From assembly GCF_003815015.1 (NCBI RefSeq), contig NZ_RKRE01000001.1, forward strand, positions 318,460-382,459: a stretch of 64,000 nt of DNA, read 5' to 3'. Below the pieces are notes generated by a model. The model was not told where the DNA came from, searched no databases, and was given only the letters and a program-made list of their open reading frames with translations. Below are positions 1 to 8,092 of the stretch, one piece after another. How positions within the stretch are numbered: position 1 is the first letter of the stretch; each line of letters begins with the position of its first letter. The translations under genes were made by a program, and so were the position numbers. This stretch comes from Thermodesulfitimonas autotrophica. Lineage in GTDB: Bacteria > Bacillota > Desulfotomaculia > Desulfotomaculales > Ammonificaceae.

Positions 1-40
1 AGATGAGGAACAGCTCCTTCTCTCCGGTGCAATAGAGCAT
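1..40 (-). CDS. partial 5' end of a CDS running off the window
   Basis: Only the first 13 codons are inside the window (MLYCTGEKELFLI). The ATG at 40-38 is preceded by a strong AAAAAGGAGG site at the usual distance, and a terminator hairpin lies just upstream. The product cannot be recognised from so little sequence. Confidence 0.6.
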   Translation of the reverse strand, partial: MLYCTGEKELFLI

Positions 41-59
41 TTTGTCGCCTCCTTTTTGA

Positions 60-95
60 GAATTAGAGAGCGGGCCTCTGTAAAGCCCGCTCTCT
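60..95 (-). terminator. intrinsic terminator-like hairpin
   Basis: An 11-bp perfect inverted repeat (arms 65-75 and 85-95) lies between the stop of the 180-aa gene and the ribosome-binding site of the partial gene. The T tract on the minus strand is short, so termination may be weak. Confidence 0.55.
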
Positions 96-101
96 CCGGA
101 G

Positions 102-644
102 TCATTGTTTGCGAAAGAAAAGAGCCTCGGCGTTGATCTCTTTCTCGAGCAGACAACCGGTGTCGAAGCCGAGGTCGTTTAGGAACTTGATCATCTTTTT
201 CGGGTTCCGCATCAAGCGGAGGCGGTTTTCCAAGGCGCCATAGGCGTTTCTTGTCTCCTCCAGTTTGCGGTTCCACTCCGCGCGAATCTCCTGAACCGCC
301 TCCAAACCGGGCACCTTTGCGCCGTACAGCGCGGCGTCGAACAAGAGCTTCTCGATGTCGGCAACCGCGTCGTCCTGGGGAATAATAGAGCGATACAGGT
401 GCGCGTACTCGAGCCACGGGCTTTCCGGTTTTTCAACCAGCGCTCTGAGGCACCCGGCCAGGTCGTTCAGGCACTCCTGGATCTTCTTCAGGGTTTCGGA
501 GAACCCGCCTTCGGCCAGCGCCGCTTTGAACGCAGTGAAGGCTTTCTCGGCGTACACCGAGTCAATGGAATCCAAAGCCTCGCGGCGGGCCTTTCTAATA
601 AAAGCCAGCACGTCTGCTTTTGTCGGAACTTTTTCGATTGCCAT
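102..644 (-). CDS. hypothetical helical protein (180 aa)
   Basis: The ATG start has a good GGGAGGG site 7 bases upstream. The product is a soluble, highly charged, mostly alpha-helical protein without signal peptide or membrane segment. No family motif was recognised. It follows a 59-aa gene by 13 bp and is probably co-translated with it. Its position next to recombination genes suggests a role on the mobile element, but no function is assigned. Confidence 0.8.
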   Translation of the reverse strand: MAIEKVPTKADVLAFIRKARREALDSIDSVYAEKAFTAFKAALAEGGFSETLKKIQECLNDLAGCLRALVEKPESPWLEYAHLYRSIIPQDDAVADIEKLLFDAALYGAKVPGLEAVQEIRAEWNRKLEETRNAYGALENRLRLMRNPKKMIKFLNDLGFDTGCLLEKEINAEALFFRKQ

Positions 645-657
645 AATAACCCTCCCT

Positions 658-837
658 TTAAAATTGCTTGAGATTAAGATTGCTTGAAACTGCGCGCTCC
701 GCCCGCAGGAGATACAGGTAGTCCGAAACGTCCTGCCGGGTCCAGAGCCGGAAAGGTCCGTCGAGCTTCTTTTCGAGCCGCTCCTTGATGGCGCGGAGCT
801 CGTCCGGAAGCTCCCGGGGCTTCAGGCTTTGGGACAT
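658..837 (-). CDS. small hypothetical protein (59 aa)
   Basis: ATG at 837 is preceded by AAAAGGAGGTG at ideal spacing, and the frame stays open to a TAA at 658-660, 13 bp before the next gene. The product is short, charged and helical (MSQSLKPRELPDELRAIKE...). It contains a segment WTRQDVSDYLYLLRAER that could form a small helix pair. No family recognised. The tandem-hairpin RNA element and a terminator lie directly upstream. Confidence 0.7.
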   Translation of the reverse strand: MSQSLKPRELPDELRAIKERLEKKLDGPFRLWTRQDVSDYLYLLRAERAVSSNLNLKQF

Positions 838-861
838 AAGTTCACCTCCTTTTGATTAGAA

Positions 862-893
862 ATAAAAACCCCCTGCGCGAAGACAGAGGGGTT
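862..893 (-). terminator. intrinsic terminator
   Basis: On the minus strand AACCCC and GGGGTT arms (with extra CTG/CAG pairs) close a GC-rich stem followed by GGTTTTTATTT. It lies between the tandem-hairpin RNA and the 59-aa gene, so it could serve as the regulated terminator of a riboswitch-like leader. Confidence 0.7.
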
Positions 894-904
894 GCTCCTT
901 TTGG

Positions 905-1030
905 AATGGTTCGCGATTCCTTCGCGGGCGCTTGAGCACCCGCAGTAGATAACTGAGGCCGGCGCTCGGGCACCGGCAGGTGGTTAATGAAAACTCCTGG
1001 TTTCACCTTTCGGGGATGGGGTTCCCCGCG
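905..1030 (-). ncRNA. conserved tandem-hairpin RNA element, copy 1
   Basis: Two hairpins (924-943 and 958-977) have the same design on the minus strand: an 8-bp stem ending GGUGC, a four-base loop (UCAA or CCGA), then GCGCC. A third hairpin is at 1011-1028. A second copy at 13.84-13.98 kb preserves the order, the unpaired AUUAA...A.CUGC stretch and the loops, with compensatory base-pair changes in both main stems. Each stem contains a U.G wobble on the minus strand that would be a C.A mismatch on the plus strand, so the RNA is read from the minus strand. It sits after the metalloprotease gene and before a terminator and a small gene. I do not recognise it as a known riboswitch family. Confidence 0.65.
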
Positions 1031-1092
1031 GCTGGCCTGATCATCTCAGGACACCCGCAGGGAGCCCGAAGGCTCTCTGCGAAGGCTTTGGT

Positions 1093-1608
1093 CTATCTCC
1101 GACGTAGCAGCCAGAGCCGCAGGGCGCCGGGCAAGGTCTGTTTTTGCTTTAAGACATACTGCAGCACCTCCCGGAGGCTCTCCGCGTACCCCAGTTGCGC
1201 CGCCCAGCGGTCTGCGGCTATCTCCTTGCGAAGAAGGAACAGCCGGGTAAACTGGAAGCGTCGCAGTAAGGGTGTCAACCACATCGCTTTTTTGTCACAG
1301 TGGCCGAGCGCGACATGGCCCAACTCGTGGGCCAGTGTTGCTTCGACAAGTTCCGGCTTCCACCACAGGGTGGCTGTCGGAACGATAACAATATAGCGTG
1401 CGTCGGTGAAGTCTTTGACTCTTTTAGGGATAACCGGATCGTCCCGGTGCGCCACGGTAGCGCCTGCCCTGTCGCAAGGGAACAGGATCAGCGCTATATT
1501 TCCGTCCGGGCACCCGCTGCGCGAGAACAGGTTCTCGGCGCAGCGGCACGCTTTGTCGCGCAGATGCTGAGGCACGCCGAGAAAAAAGATGATTTGGTAG
1601 GAGGGCAT
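1093..1608 (-). CDS. HEXXH zinc metalloprotease-like protein
   Basis: 171 aa. ATG at 1608 is chosen because GGAAGGAGG precedes it; longer frames upstream have no such site. The centre carries HELGHVALGH, the HEXXH zinc-binding motif of gluzincin-type peptidases (ImmA/IrrE-like or SprT-like in arrangement), with a downstream EIAADRWA segment that may supply the third ligand (E or D). No signal peptide is present, so it should be cytoplasmic. On mobile elements such proteins often cleave a repressor, but no partner is evident here. It overlaps the end of the 98-aa zinc-ribbon gene region in a tight operon. Confidence 0.7.
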   Translation of the reverse strand: MPSYQIIFFLGVPQHLRDKACRCAENLFSRSGCPDGNIALILFPCDRAGATVAHRDDPVIPKRVKDFTDARYIVIVPTATLWWKPELVEATLAHELGHVALGHCDKKAMWLTPLLRRFQFTRLFLLRKEIAADRWAAQLGYAESLREVLQYVLKQKQTLPGALRLWLLRRR

Positions 1609-1631
1609 GGGGTTTACCTCCTTCCCGCACA

Positions 1632-1928
1632 TTAACTGCCGTCCTTTCTTCGCGGAGGTTGGCCTAGGGCCTTTTTGATCTCGTCCTCCGTTAGCTTCTC
1701 GCCCGCGGCACACCGGCGCAGTAGTTCGTCGAGCACTATGATTTCGGGACAAACCAGCACCGCGAGGCGCGTCCACGCTTCGGCTGAGATCATGAATGCG
1801 TTGTACGAAGTTACGTAAGGCACCGAAGAAGCGACCGCGAATCTGATCGCTTCCTCGCAGGCGGCCAACCGTTGGCGAAGTTGCTCCGCTTCTGACAGCC
1901 TGCTTCCACACTTGGGGCAAACAAGCAC
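1632..1928 (-). CDS. small protein with N-terminal CPxCG zinc knuckle
   Basis: 98 aa, GTG start at 1928, 6 bp after the stop of the nuclease gene, suggesting translational coupling. The N-terminus MLVCPKCGSRL is half of a zinc ribbon; later cysteines (near residues 59 and 71) may complete it or be unrelated. The rest is helical. No family recognised. Followed closely by the metalloprotease gene. Confidence 0.65.
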   Translation of the reverse strand: MLVCPKCGSRLSEAEQLRQRLAACEEAIRFAVASSVPYVTSYNAFMISAEAWTRLAVLVCPEIIVLDELLRRCAAGEKLTEDEIKKALGQPPRRKDGS

Positions 1929-1934
1929 AGGAAG

Positions 1935-3020
1935 TCACCGTCCCTTCTTCGCGGAGACGCACTTGAGCTGCCGCGTCTCCGCCAGGTCCGCCCCCAGGCT
2001 GCGGCACTTCTCCTCGTCCCAGCCGAGCTTTTTCAACCCGGTGGATGTGAGGGAAAGCACCGTGAGGGGGTCGATGCCTTCTTTCTGCATCTGGGCGACG
2101 GCCTGGGAAAGCGCCTCCTGCGGCCATTTCCAGTAGCGGGAGGGGGAGAGTTTGAACTCTTTGTCGTCGACGACCACCGGGCCGTTCTTGTCAATATAGG
2201 CCCGGAGGGCTTCCTTCAGGATGTCTAAAGCCCCTTCCAGCCGCAGGATCTCGCGGGCGACGGTCTCGGCTTCCTTAAACGCGGTCAGCTCGCCCGGGAC
2301 GGTTATCTCCTCCTTGGTGCAGTGGGAAACCCAGCCGCAGTGCTTGCAGTGCGGGCCGGGCCTGGCGGGGAAGAGCTTTCCGGGGTCGCCGCCGTTCTGG
2401 ACTTTGTAGAGCCGCTCCCGCACGTCTGTTGCGATTTCGAGCGCCCAGGCGCGGGCTTCCTCGATGCCGTTGGCCGGGGTGTATATGTGTTCAAAGACGT
2501 TGCCCGACCGGAGGAAAACCAGGTGGCCCTTCACGGGCAGGCTCGTCTCCCGGTGGAGCTTCCAGGCGTACAGGCCCAACTGGTACTTGTCCGCAGGGCT
2601 GTATTCCTTGAACCCCGATTTCCAGTCCACCAGGAGGACTTCGCCCCCGTTGGGGACCCACAGGTCTATGAACCCCTGGAGCTCCGGGGAGAACGGGTCG
2701 TCCGGATCCAGCGGCGCCTGGAAGTGCTCCTCGATGTGGGCGCCCGGTAGGAAGAAACCGAGCACTTCGGGGCGGTAGGTGAGCCGGAGGAGTTCCCCGG
2801 GGTCGACCTCGCAGGCTGCGCCTACGGCGGAGCAAAGAGACTGAAAGAATTCGAGGTCCCTGCGGTTTTCCCGGACCGCCTGGGCGATGACCGCGTGCGC
2901 AGCTTTACCGATGGTCTGGGCCTCTGTTGCGGGTTCCGGAAGCTCAAGAACGTACTTCCGGTAGCCCGCGGCGGGGCAGGTGGCAAATTTCTCTAACCTG
3001 GAAGGCGAAAAGACCTGCAT
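1935..3020 (-). CDS. PD-(D/E)XK nuclease, RecB/Cas4-like
   Basis: 361 aa. ATG at 3020 has AAAGGAGTGATCTTA upstream. The N-terminus SPSRLEKFATCPAAGYRKY is the typical first motif of RecB-like nucleases. GFIDLWV...EVLLVDWKSG supplies the D...DxK active site. The cysteine group CKHCGWVSHC near residue 250, with the N-terminal Cys, resembles the iron-sulphur cluster of the Cas4/AddB type. Expected activity is exonuclease processing of double-stranded DNA ends. With the Bet/RecT annealase and SSB encoded nearby, it likely forms a phage-style recombination set. No CRISPR array is present. Confidence 0.85.
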   Translation of the reverse strand: MQVFSPSRLEKFATCPAAGYRKYVLELPEPATEAQTIGKAAHAVIAQAVRENRRDLEFFQSLCSAVGAACEVDPGELLRLTYRPEVLGFFLPGAHIEEHFQAPLDPDDPFSPELQGFIDLWVPNGGEVLLVDWKSGFKEYSPADKYQLGLYAWKLHRETSLPVKGHLVFLRSGNVFEHIYTPANGIEEARAWALEIATDVRERLYKVQNGGDPGKLFPARPGPHCKHCGWVSHCTKEEITVPGELTAFKEAETVAREILRLEGALDILKEALRAYIDKNGPVVVDDKEFKLSPSRYWKWPQEALSQAVAQMQKEGIDPLTVLSLTSTGLKKLGWDEEKCRSLGADLAETRQLKCVSAKKGR

Positions 3021-3025
3021 TAAGA

Positions 3026-3241
3026 TCACTCCTTTGCCAGTTTTTCGATCTCCCGGAAGCAGGCGGCGCACGCCTCCGCGCCCGCGCTCCGGTGCCGACC
3101 TTTTTGCTTCTGTATAAATGCGGGTAGGCCCTGCTCCCGAAGAGCGCGGCAGCACGCCCTGGCTTCCGCTTCAGAAAGGTTGTGGTCGACGATGCAGATT
3201 GCGTCTTCCCTTGCATCGGTGAACAGAAGCACCTTGAACAT
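3026..3241 (-). CDS. small hypothetical protein (71 aa)
   Basis: ATG at 3241 with AAGGAGGTTTGATT upstream. Sequence begins MFKVLLFTDAREDAICIVDH and is followed by a helix rich in Ala, Glu and Cys (ACCRAL, ACAACF). No family recognised. It sits 5 bp before the nuclease start region and is probably co-expressed. Confidence 0.7.
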   Translation of the reverse strand: MFKVLLFTDAREDAICIVDHNLSEAEARACCRALREQGLPAFIQKQKGRHRSAGAEACAACFREIEKLAKE

Positions 3242-3245
3242 ATAA

Positions 3246-3566
3246 TCAAACCTCCTTATTTCCCCGCCGCACTTTCTGGCGGACAAGCTCCAAATTCTTT
3301 AGCGTCTCGAACACCGCGAGGACGTCGGGGTGCGTCCCGTGCGGCCATTCTCCTTCTTCCCGCAACAGGTCCGCCGCTATCGACGGAAATTCCGGCGACT
3401 GCCGGTAGGCTGCGGCTGCGGAACTGAGAAAGAGATAGTGCCGCAGGGTGTCCACGACGGTTTCGACCAGGCAATCCGTTTCCGAATCGCCTGTCTTCAG
3501 CGCGCGGAGCCGGTTCTCCAGGCGTTCAAGCGCTTGCTCAGAAGCGATAAACGCCTCAACAAACAT
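3246..3566 (-). CDS. hypothetical protein (106 aa)
   Basis: ATG at 3566 is preferred over an in-frame GTG nine bases earlier because the AAGGAGTG site would touch the GTG. The product is helical and acidic, without recognised motifs. It lies between the VWA gene and small gene 3026-3241. Confidence 0.65.
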   Translation of the reverse strand: MFVEAFIASEQALERLENRLRALKTGDSETDCLVETVVDTLRHYLFLSSAAAAYRQSPEFPSIAADLLREEGEWPHGTHPDVLAVFETLKNLELVRQKVRRGNKEV

Positions 3567-3605
3567 TGCGCTCACTCCTTTTTTTTGAATGATTCGGGGG
3601 AGCTT

Positions 3606-5948
3606 TCAGGCTCCCCCGGTTATCACTTGCTTCAAAACCCGGCCCAGGATCACCGGCAGGTGGCCGACGTCCTGGACGAAGACGAATCGGTTGTAGATGG
3701 TCCGGGCCTTTTGAATGTGGTGCTCGTGCCCGAAGTACAACCCAACGACGCCGACGCCTCTTCTTTCCAGCTCCCGCACGGCCCTTGCGGCGTCGGCTAC
3801 GGGGACGGAAGAAGCATTTATGTTGTAGCGCCGTTCAAAGTCGTTTGGGAGGCCGTCGGAAAGGACGATGAGAACCTTCCGAGGCTCCGGGCGGAGCTCC
3901 AGTTCCCTGGAAACAACTCGGATTGCGAAGCCGTCCCGGTTGGCATTATTGGGCCACAAGGAAGGGATCTTCGACCCGTCGCGCTCGTCCCACCTGACGG
4001 CCCGGTAGAGCCGGGTGTTCGGGTGGCACGAGTTGAATCCAACGACTGCGTGGGGTACGTTCAATGTGACGCAGGCCTCGTGCAGGACAGCGGCCGCTTC
4101 CTTTGCCAGCACGATCTTGACCTTTTCGGAGGTTCCTTGAGACGTCTTCTGGTAACCGCTCATCGAGTCCGAGCAGTCCACCAATAGATAAACCGCTACC
4201 GCGGGAACGTCTCCGGGTGTCTCCCGCCTGGAGAAGACCCTCGGATCGGGAACCCGGAGCTTCCACAGGCTCCCCGCGTCCAGGCGGCCCTTCTTCAAGT
4301 TCCGCCTGGCAACGGTGGCCTTGAACTCCAGGGCCTTTCTGATCTCCTCCACCAGGCGCCGGATTGTGCCCTGCTGTCCTCGGACCAACTCTTGGTAGTC
4401 CTGCGGAGCGGGCGGCAACTCGTGCCACTCGAAGCGGCAGTCTCTGTGGAGGTCCTGCGAGACCTCCTCCCGCACCTCGTCCCAGTCCGGCTTCGGAGTG
4501 GCGCTTCGGGCGGCTTCCTTCTCCCGGCGCTCGGCGGCAGCGGCCAGGGCGGCAAGTTCCCTTTCCACCTCTTCCGCAAGGGCGGAAAGGTCGTGGTCTT
4601 CTTCTTCGTCGAAGGGTTCGGGTTCGTCGAAGGTTTCGGGAACCGTCGGATCTTCTTTGGCTTCGCCTTCTTTAAAGTCGCCAGGATTATCCTGTCCGCC
4701 GTCGTTCTGGTCGCCGGTATCCCGGCCGGGGCCATCGCCTTCTTCATCGCTGTCTTGATCGTTGGGGGCATCGTCTTCAGTGGCCCGGCCGTCAGAGGCA
4801 GAAGATTCGCCGTCACCGGTTTCGCCGTCATCGCCGTCTCCGGTCTCGCCGTCTTCACTGCTTTCTTCGTTGGCATCGGCACCAGTGCCGGTTTCGCCGG
4901 AGCCACCGCCTTCGCCGTCGGCTTCTTCAGAGTTTTCTTCGCCGCCAGGGCCGGGATTGCTTTGTTCTTTGGGCTTGGATTCGGCTTCGCCGGACTCTTC
5001 GCTGTGGTCTTCTCCAAAGGAACCATTCCCGTCTTCTTCAGAGGTTTCGGGTTCGTTTTCGGAGCCTTCCCTGGAGTCGTCGCGGGAGCCGTCCGAAGCC
5101 TCCTTCGGCAAGCGATTCTTCTCCGCGGACTCGCCCGAGTTGTTGGTATCTTCCCGCTCGCCTTCACCGTCTGTTTGGTCGCCAGCCTTATCTTCTCGGG
5201 GCTCTTTAAGAGAACTGTCGTTCTCCTGCTGCTTTTTCCGCTTTACCGATATCCTCCTGGGGTCCAGGGGGCCCTGCGGGGCCTCCCGCGGGCTGTCCGT
5301 CCCTGTCTCGGGAACGGGAGGCAGGTTCGGAGGCGGGAAGGCGTCCTTGACCAGCGCGTGGATCTTCTCTGCGCGCTCAAGGACTTCCCACGTGCTCCCG
5401 GCCAGGCGGGCCTCGTCCACGATGGGCTTGCACTTGTCAATGAGGCCCTTTATCTCCCGGTCAAGAGCGTCGGGGACCTTCCCTGCCATCGCATAGGCGC
5501 AAAGGCCGCCGATGAAGGCGGTCGCACCCTCTCCCCAGTCCTTGCGGTTCCACACGACATAATTGTTCAGGTCGCGGAACCAGCGCAAGGTCCCGGGAAC
5601 GGCGTTGGCCATCGCCCGTTCAACGCGAGCGTCCTCCAGCACGTTGACAATATGCTGGAGAAGGAGGCCTCCCCTTGACCGCGCAACCTCCATTACCCCC
5701 CGAGCGGTGAAGAGAATGTGCGCGCTTTCGTGGGCGCACAAAGTCCTGAGAGCTGCCGCGCACTTCCCCGGAGGGGCGGGCACGCCGGAAACGATTTCGC
5801 CTTTTTCAAGGCAGTCCTTGATCTCGATCTCACTGAGGTTGGTGCGGCTCACCGACCCGAACCTGACCACAAGATCGTTCTTTTCGGTAAACGCGCGCGC
5901 CAGCGATTGGAGACGCTCGCGCCACAGCTCTTTCAGTAAGGCAGACAC
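3606..5948 (-). CDS. VWA-domain protein with HEXXH N-terminus (CobT-like)
   Basis: 780 aa, GTG start at 5948 after GGGGGTGAG. Three parts are visible. An N-terminal domain has HESAH (about residues 72-76) followed by NVLEDARVE, the arrangement of metal ligands seen in CobT-like VWA proteins. A roughly 200-residue Glu/Asp/Gly/Ser-rich acidic linker follows. The C-terminal von Willebrand A domain carries the MIDAS motif DCSDS near residue 590 and a later LSDGLPND. Proteins of this type work with a MoxR/CobS AAA ATPase, which is encoded immediately upstream, to remodel a target or insert a metal. No cobaltochelatase large subunit is present, so a cobalamin role is unlikely. Confidence 0.8.
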   Translation of the reverse strand: MSALLKELWRERLQSLARAFTEKNDLVVRFGSVSRTNLSEIEIKDCLEKGEIVSGVPAPPGKCAAALRTLCAHESAHILFTARGVMEVARSRGGLLLQHIVNVLEDARVERAMANAVPGTLRWFRDLNNYVVWNRKDWGEGATAFIGGLCAYAMAGKVPDALDREIKGLIDKCKPIVDEARLAGSTWEVLERAEKIHALVKDAFPPPNLPPVPETGTDSPREAPQGPLDPRRISVKRKKQQENDSSLKEPREDKAGDQTDGEGEREDTNNSGESAEKNRLPKEASDGSRDDSREGSENEPETSEEDGNGSFGEDHSEESGEAESKPKEQSNPGPGGEENSEEADGEGGGSGETGTGADANEESSEDGETGDGDDGETGDGESSASDGRATEDDAPNDQDSDEEGDGPGRDTGDQNDGGQDNPGDFKEGEAKEDPTVPETFDEPEPFDEEEDHDLSALAEEVERELAALAAAAERREKEAARSATPKPDWDEVREEVSQDLHRDCRFEWHELPPAPQDYQELVRGQQGTIRRLVEEIRKALEFKATVARRNLKKGRLDAGSLWKLRVPDPRVFSRRETPGDVPAVAVYLLVDCSDSMSGYQKTSQGTSEKVKIVLAKEAAAVLHEACVTLNVPHAVVGFNSCHPNTRLYRAVRWDERDGSKIPSLWPNNANRDGFAIRVVSRELELRPEPRKVLIVLSDGLPNDFERRYNINASSVPVADAARAVRELERRGVGVVGLYFGHEHHIQKARTIYNRFVFVQDVGHLPVILGRVLKQVITGGA

Positions 5949-5959
5949 AATCTCACCCC

Positions 5960-7390
5960 CTATGCCACGTAGGCGTCCACGATGTCCTTCACCTGGTCCC
6001 GGGCGTACTGGTCGCCCAGGCCCTCGGTGAGCACGGACATGGCCGCTTCCTTTAAGGTGCCGCAGCCGTCCTGGACCTCGCGGATTGCCCGCATGAGCGC
6101 CCGGATGGAGAGAACCCTTTCGGGCAGGTCGCCGTTCTCCACACGGCCCGCCAGCTTGTGGAACAGGGCGGCGAGTTTTTCGGCGACATCGGCGTCGCAG
6201 CCGGTTTCCCGGACCAGGAGATCCTTCAGCAACTCTTCGGGCAGGTGGGGGACCTGGACGCTTCTGAAGCGGTCCTGGAAGGCCTCGTTTAACTCCTTGG
6301 TCCCGGCGTAGCCGTAGTTCATGCAGCCGACCAGCCGGAACGAGGGGTGGGCCTTCACGGCACCCACGCCGGGGACGGAGAGAACCTTCTGCCAGTCCAG
6401 GAGGCCGTGGAGAAGGCTGGTAACCTCGGGGACGAGCATGTTTACCTCATCCACGACGACCATCTCCCCGGCCTGAACGGCACTGAGCAAGAGCCCCGGC
6501 TCGAAAGCGACCTTCAACGTGGCCCCCTTTAGTTTCGGGAGCACGTCGCTCATGTCGATCCCCGCCTGCCGCGCGGCGACTTTGAGCTTCGCCTCCGCCA
6601 CCGGGTCCACGCCTTCGACGGGCTCGAGCGTCTTGCCGCCCAGAAGCCACTCGGCGTTGACGTCGATGCCGCCGAAGATCTTGACCACGGGAAGATGCAG
6701 GATCGCCGCCAGGGTCTCCGCCAGGGTGGACTTGCCGGAACCTTTGGGGCCGATTAATAAAGGGGCCTCCCACGCCTCACCGCTCTCTCCGTAGAGGAGC
6801 GCGGCGACGGCGCGGACAAGCTCCCCGTCGGCGGGCAGGTAGCGGGGGGTTGGGACCCTCTGTTTTTGGTCGGGCATGAGGCGGGCCTTCTGGGCTTCAC
6901 GGAACCGCAGCACCTTCTCCAGTAGCCTGGCGGGGAGCTTGTACTCCTTCAGCCAGGCGTCCTCGTTCGGGAGGTCAATCTCCGGTTCTTCTACTGTAGG
7001 AGGCGTTTCCGGCGCTTCGGATACAACTGCTCCGTTGATCGGGATGAGCTGAAAATCTCCCGGGCGGCCCAGGTAGTTCATGGTGACGTCCTGCCAGGTG
7101 ACGTAGGGTCTCTCCGGGATCTTCTGCTCGGGGTGGCAGGTGACGTCGGTCGGAACCGGCCAGCCCCAGAGCACGGCAGCCATCCCCAGGTGCCAGCAGG
7201 GCTGGCGCTTTTCGCACGCGGGGCAGGTGTGCCACACAATCCTGTCTTTGTGGGCTAATAAAGTGTGGCGCTGGCCGCTGCGAGAGTGGGAGATGTATTC
7301 GACGGCGATTTTGTCGCCGTGTCTGGCGATGCCGAGAACCAGGTGTTTGTTCTCCTCGTACTTATTAACGTTGCCACGCTGGACTTTCAT
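5960..7390 (-). CDS. MoxR-type AAA+ ATPase with N-terminal SWIM-like zinc motif
   Basis: 476 aa, ATG at 7390 after GTAAGGAGGG. The N-terminal part contains CPACEKRQPCWHLGMA, a CxxC...CxH arrangement like a SWIM zinc finger. The AAA domain has Walker A GPKGSGKS (about residue 215), Walker B VVVDEVNML and sensor-1 VGCMNYG, as in dynein-related/MoxR ATPases. It ends 12 bp before the VWA gene and is the expected ATPase partner. The zinc-finger fusion is not typical of CobS or RavA and may give substrate or nucleic-acid specificity. Confidence 0.85.
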   Translation of the reverse strand: MKVQRGNVNKYEENKHLVLGIARHGDKIAVEYISHSRSGQRHTLLAHKDRIVWHTCPACEKRQPCWHLGMAAVLWGWPVPTDVTCHPEQKIPERPYVTWQDVTMNYLGRPGDFQLIPINGAVVSEAPETPPTVEEPEIDLPNEDAWLKEYKLPARLLEKVLRFREAQKARLMPDQKQRVPTPRYLPADGELVRAVAALLYGESGEAWEAPLLIGPKGSGKSTLAETLAAILHLPVVKIFGGIDVNAEWLLGGKTLEPVEGVDPVAEAKLKVAARQAGIDMSDVLPKLKGATLKVAFEPGLLLSAVQAGEMVVVDEVNMLVPEVTSLLHGLLDWQKVLSVPGVGAVKAHPSFRLVGCMNYGYAGTKELNEAFQDRFRSVQVPHLPEELLKDLLVRETGCDADVAEKLAALFHKLAGRVENGDLPERVLSIRALMRAIREVQDGCGTLKEAAMSVLTEGLGDQYARDQVKDIVDAYVA

Positions 7391-7404
7391 TTTTCGATCC
7401 CTCC

Positions 7405-7740
7405 TTACTTTTCGGGGCGGATGTCATGGGGGTTTTGGGTATACGCCTGAAGCAGTGGGCAGCCGTTGCACGAAGGCATAGTGCAGCCGATGCAGCCTGG
7501 CTGCACCTTCTCTACCGGGCCGAACATGACGTCCAGCCCGCCGCGGACGAGGATGAACTCACCACTGCGCGGGTGCTTAACGACCACAGCCCAGTCGTCG
7601 CGCTCGGGGTGCTTCAAAAATACCTTGAAGCGCGGCGATTTAATTTGCTGGAACCCTTGCTCCTTCAATTCATCCAGGTAGGGCTGAAGTTCCCGGAAGC
7701 GGTGTCGAGAAATTTTTTTGACTCCGAGGTAAACATCCAC
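7405..7740 (-). CDS. small protein with C-terminal four-cysteine cluster
   Basis: 111 aa, ATG at 7740 with AAGGAGGAATCG upstream. The C-terminal CIGCTMPSCNGCP segment has a C-x2-C-x4-C-x2-C pattern that could hold zinc or an iron-sulphur cluster. The N-terminal 75 residues look like a small alpha/beta domain. It lies 14 bp upstream of the AAA ATPase and is probably part of the same functional set. No family recognised. Confidence 0.65.
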   Translation of the reverse strand: MDVYLGVKKISRHRFRELQPYLDELKEQGFQQIKSPRFKVFLKHPERDDWAVVVKHPRSGEFILVRGGLDVMFGPVEKVQPGCIGCTMPSCNGCPLLQAYTQNPHDIRPEK

Positions 7741-7757
7741 TTTCGATTCCTCCTTTA

Positions 7758-7796
7758 GAAAAACTGAGGAGCAGGCTGTAAAAACCTGCCCCTTTT
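7758..7796 (-). terminator. intrinsic terminator
   Basis: Minus-strand stem GGGGCAGG / CCTGCTCC with a U-rich downstream stretch. It lies just before the ribosome-binding site of the four-cysteine protein gene. It shares the GGGGCAGG stem with the terminator at 8.9 kb. Confidence 0.7.
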
Positions 7797-7817
7797 GGAC
7801 TTCCCGGCCGACCGGGT

Positions 7818-8081
7818 TTAATTGATGCCTATTAACCGACTCTTAAAAAGCGAGCAAACATCGTGTTGGCGTATAATAACGCAGTTGTTGGTTATAAGCC
7901 CACTACCGTTTCCTTCCGGGTAGGATCTTAAGTCTGCCCACCCGGAGTATATTTGCTCCGGTTTCTTTTCAAGATCCAAAAATTTTTCAAAAGAGTTTAG
8001 CGACCAGTATGCACAGGCTACGTAGGGTAGTCCTTTCTGGGCTTTACGAACGTTGATGCAGTTGATGCAACATCTTTCCAT
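7818..8081 (-). CDS. small cysteine-containing protein (87 aa)
   Basis: ATG at 8081 is 8 bases after AGGAG; an in-frame GTG overlaps the site itself and is rejected. The N-terminus MERCCINCINV... with later cysteines (VACAYW, NNCVII, DVCSLF) has the spacing of a small zinc or iron-sulphur protein and resembles the protein at 35.9 kb (NCLNCAHF). Function unknown. Confidence 0.65.
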   Translation of the reverse strand: MERCCINCINVRKAQKGLPYVACAYWSLNSFEKFLDLEKKPEQIYSGWADLRSYPEGNGSGLITNNCVIIRQHDVCSLFKSRLIGIN

Positions 8082-8092
8082 AAAAACCACTC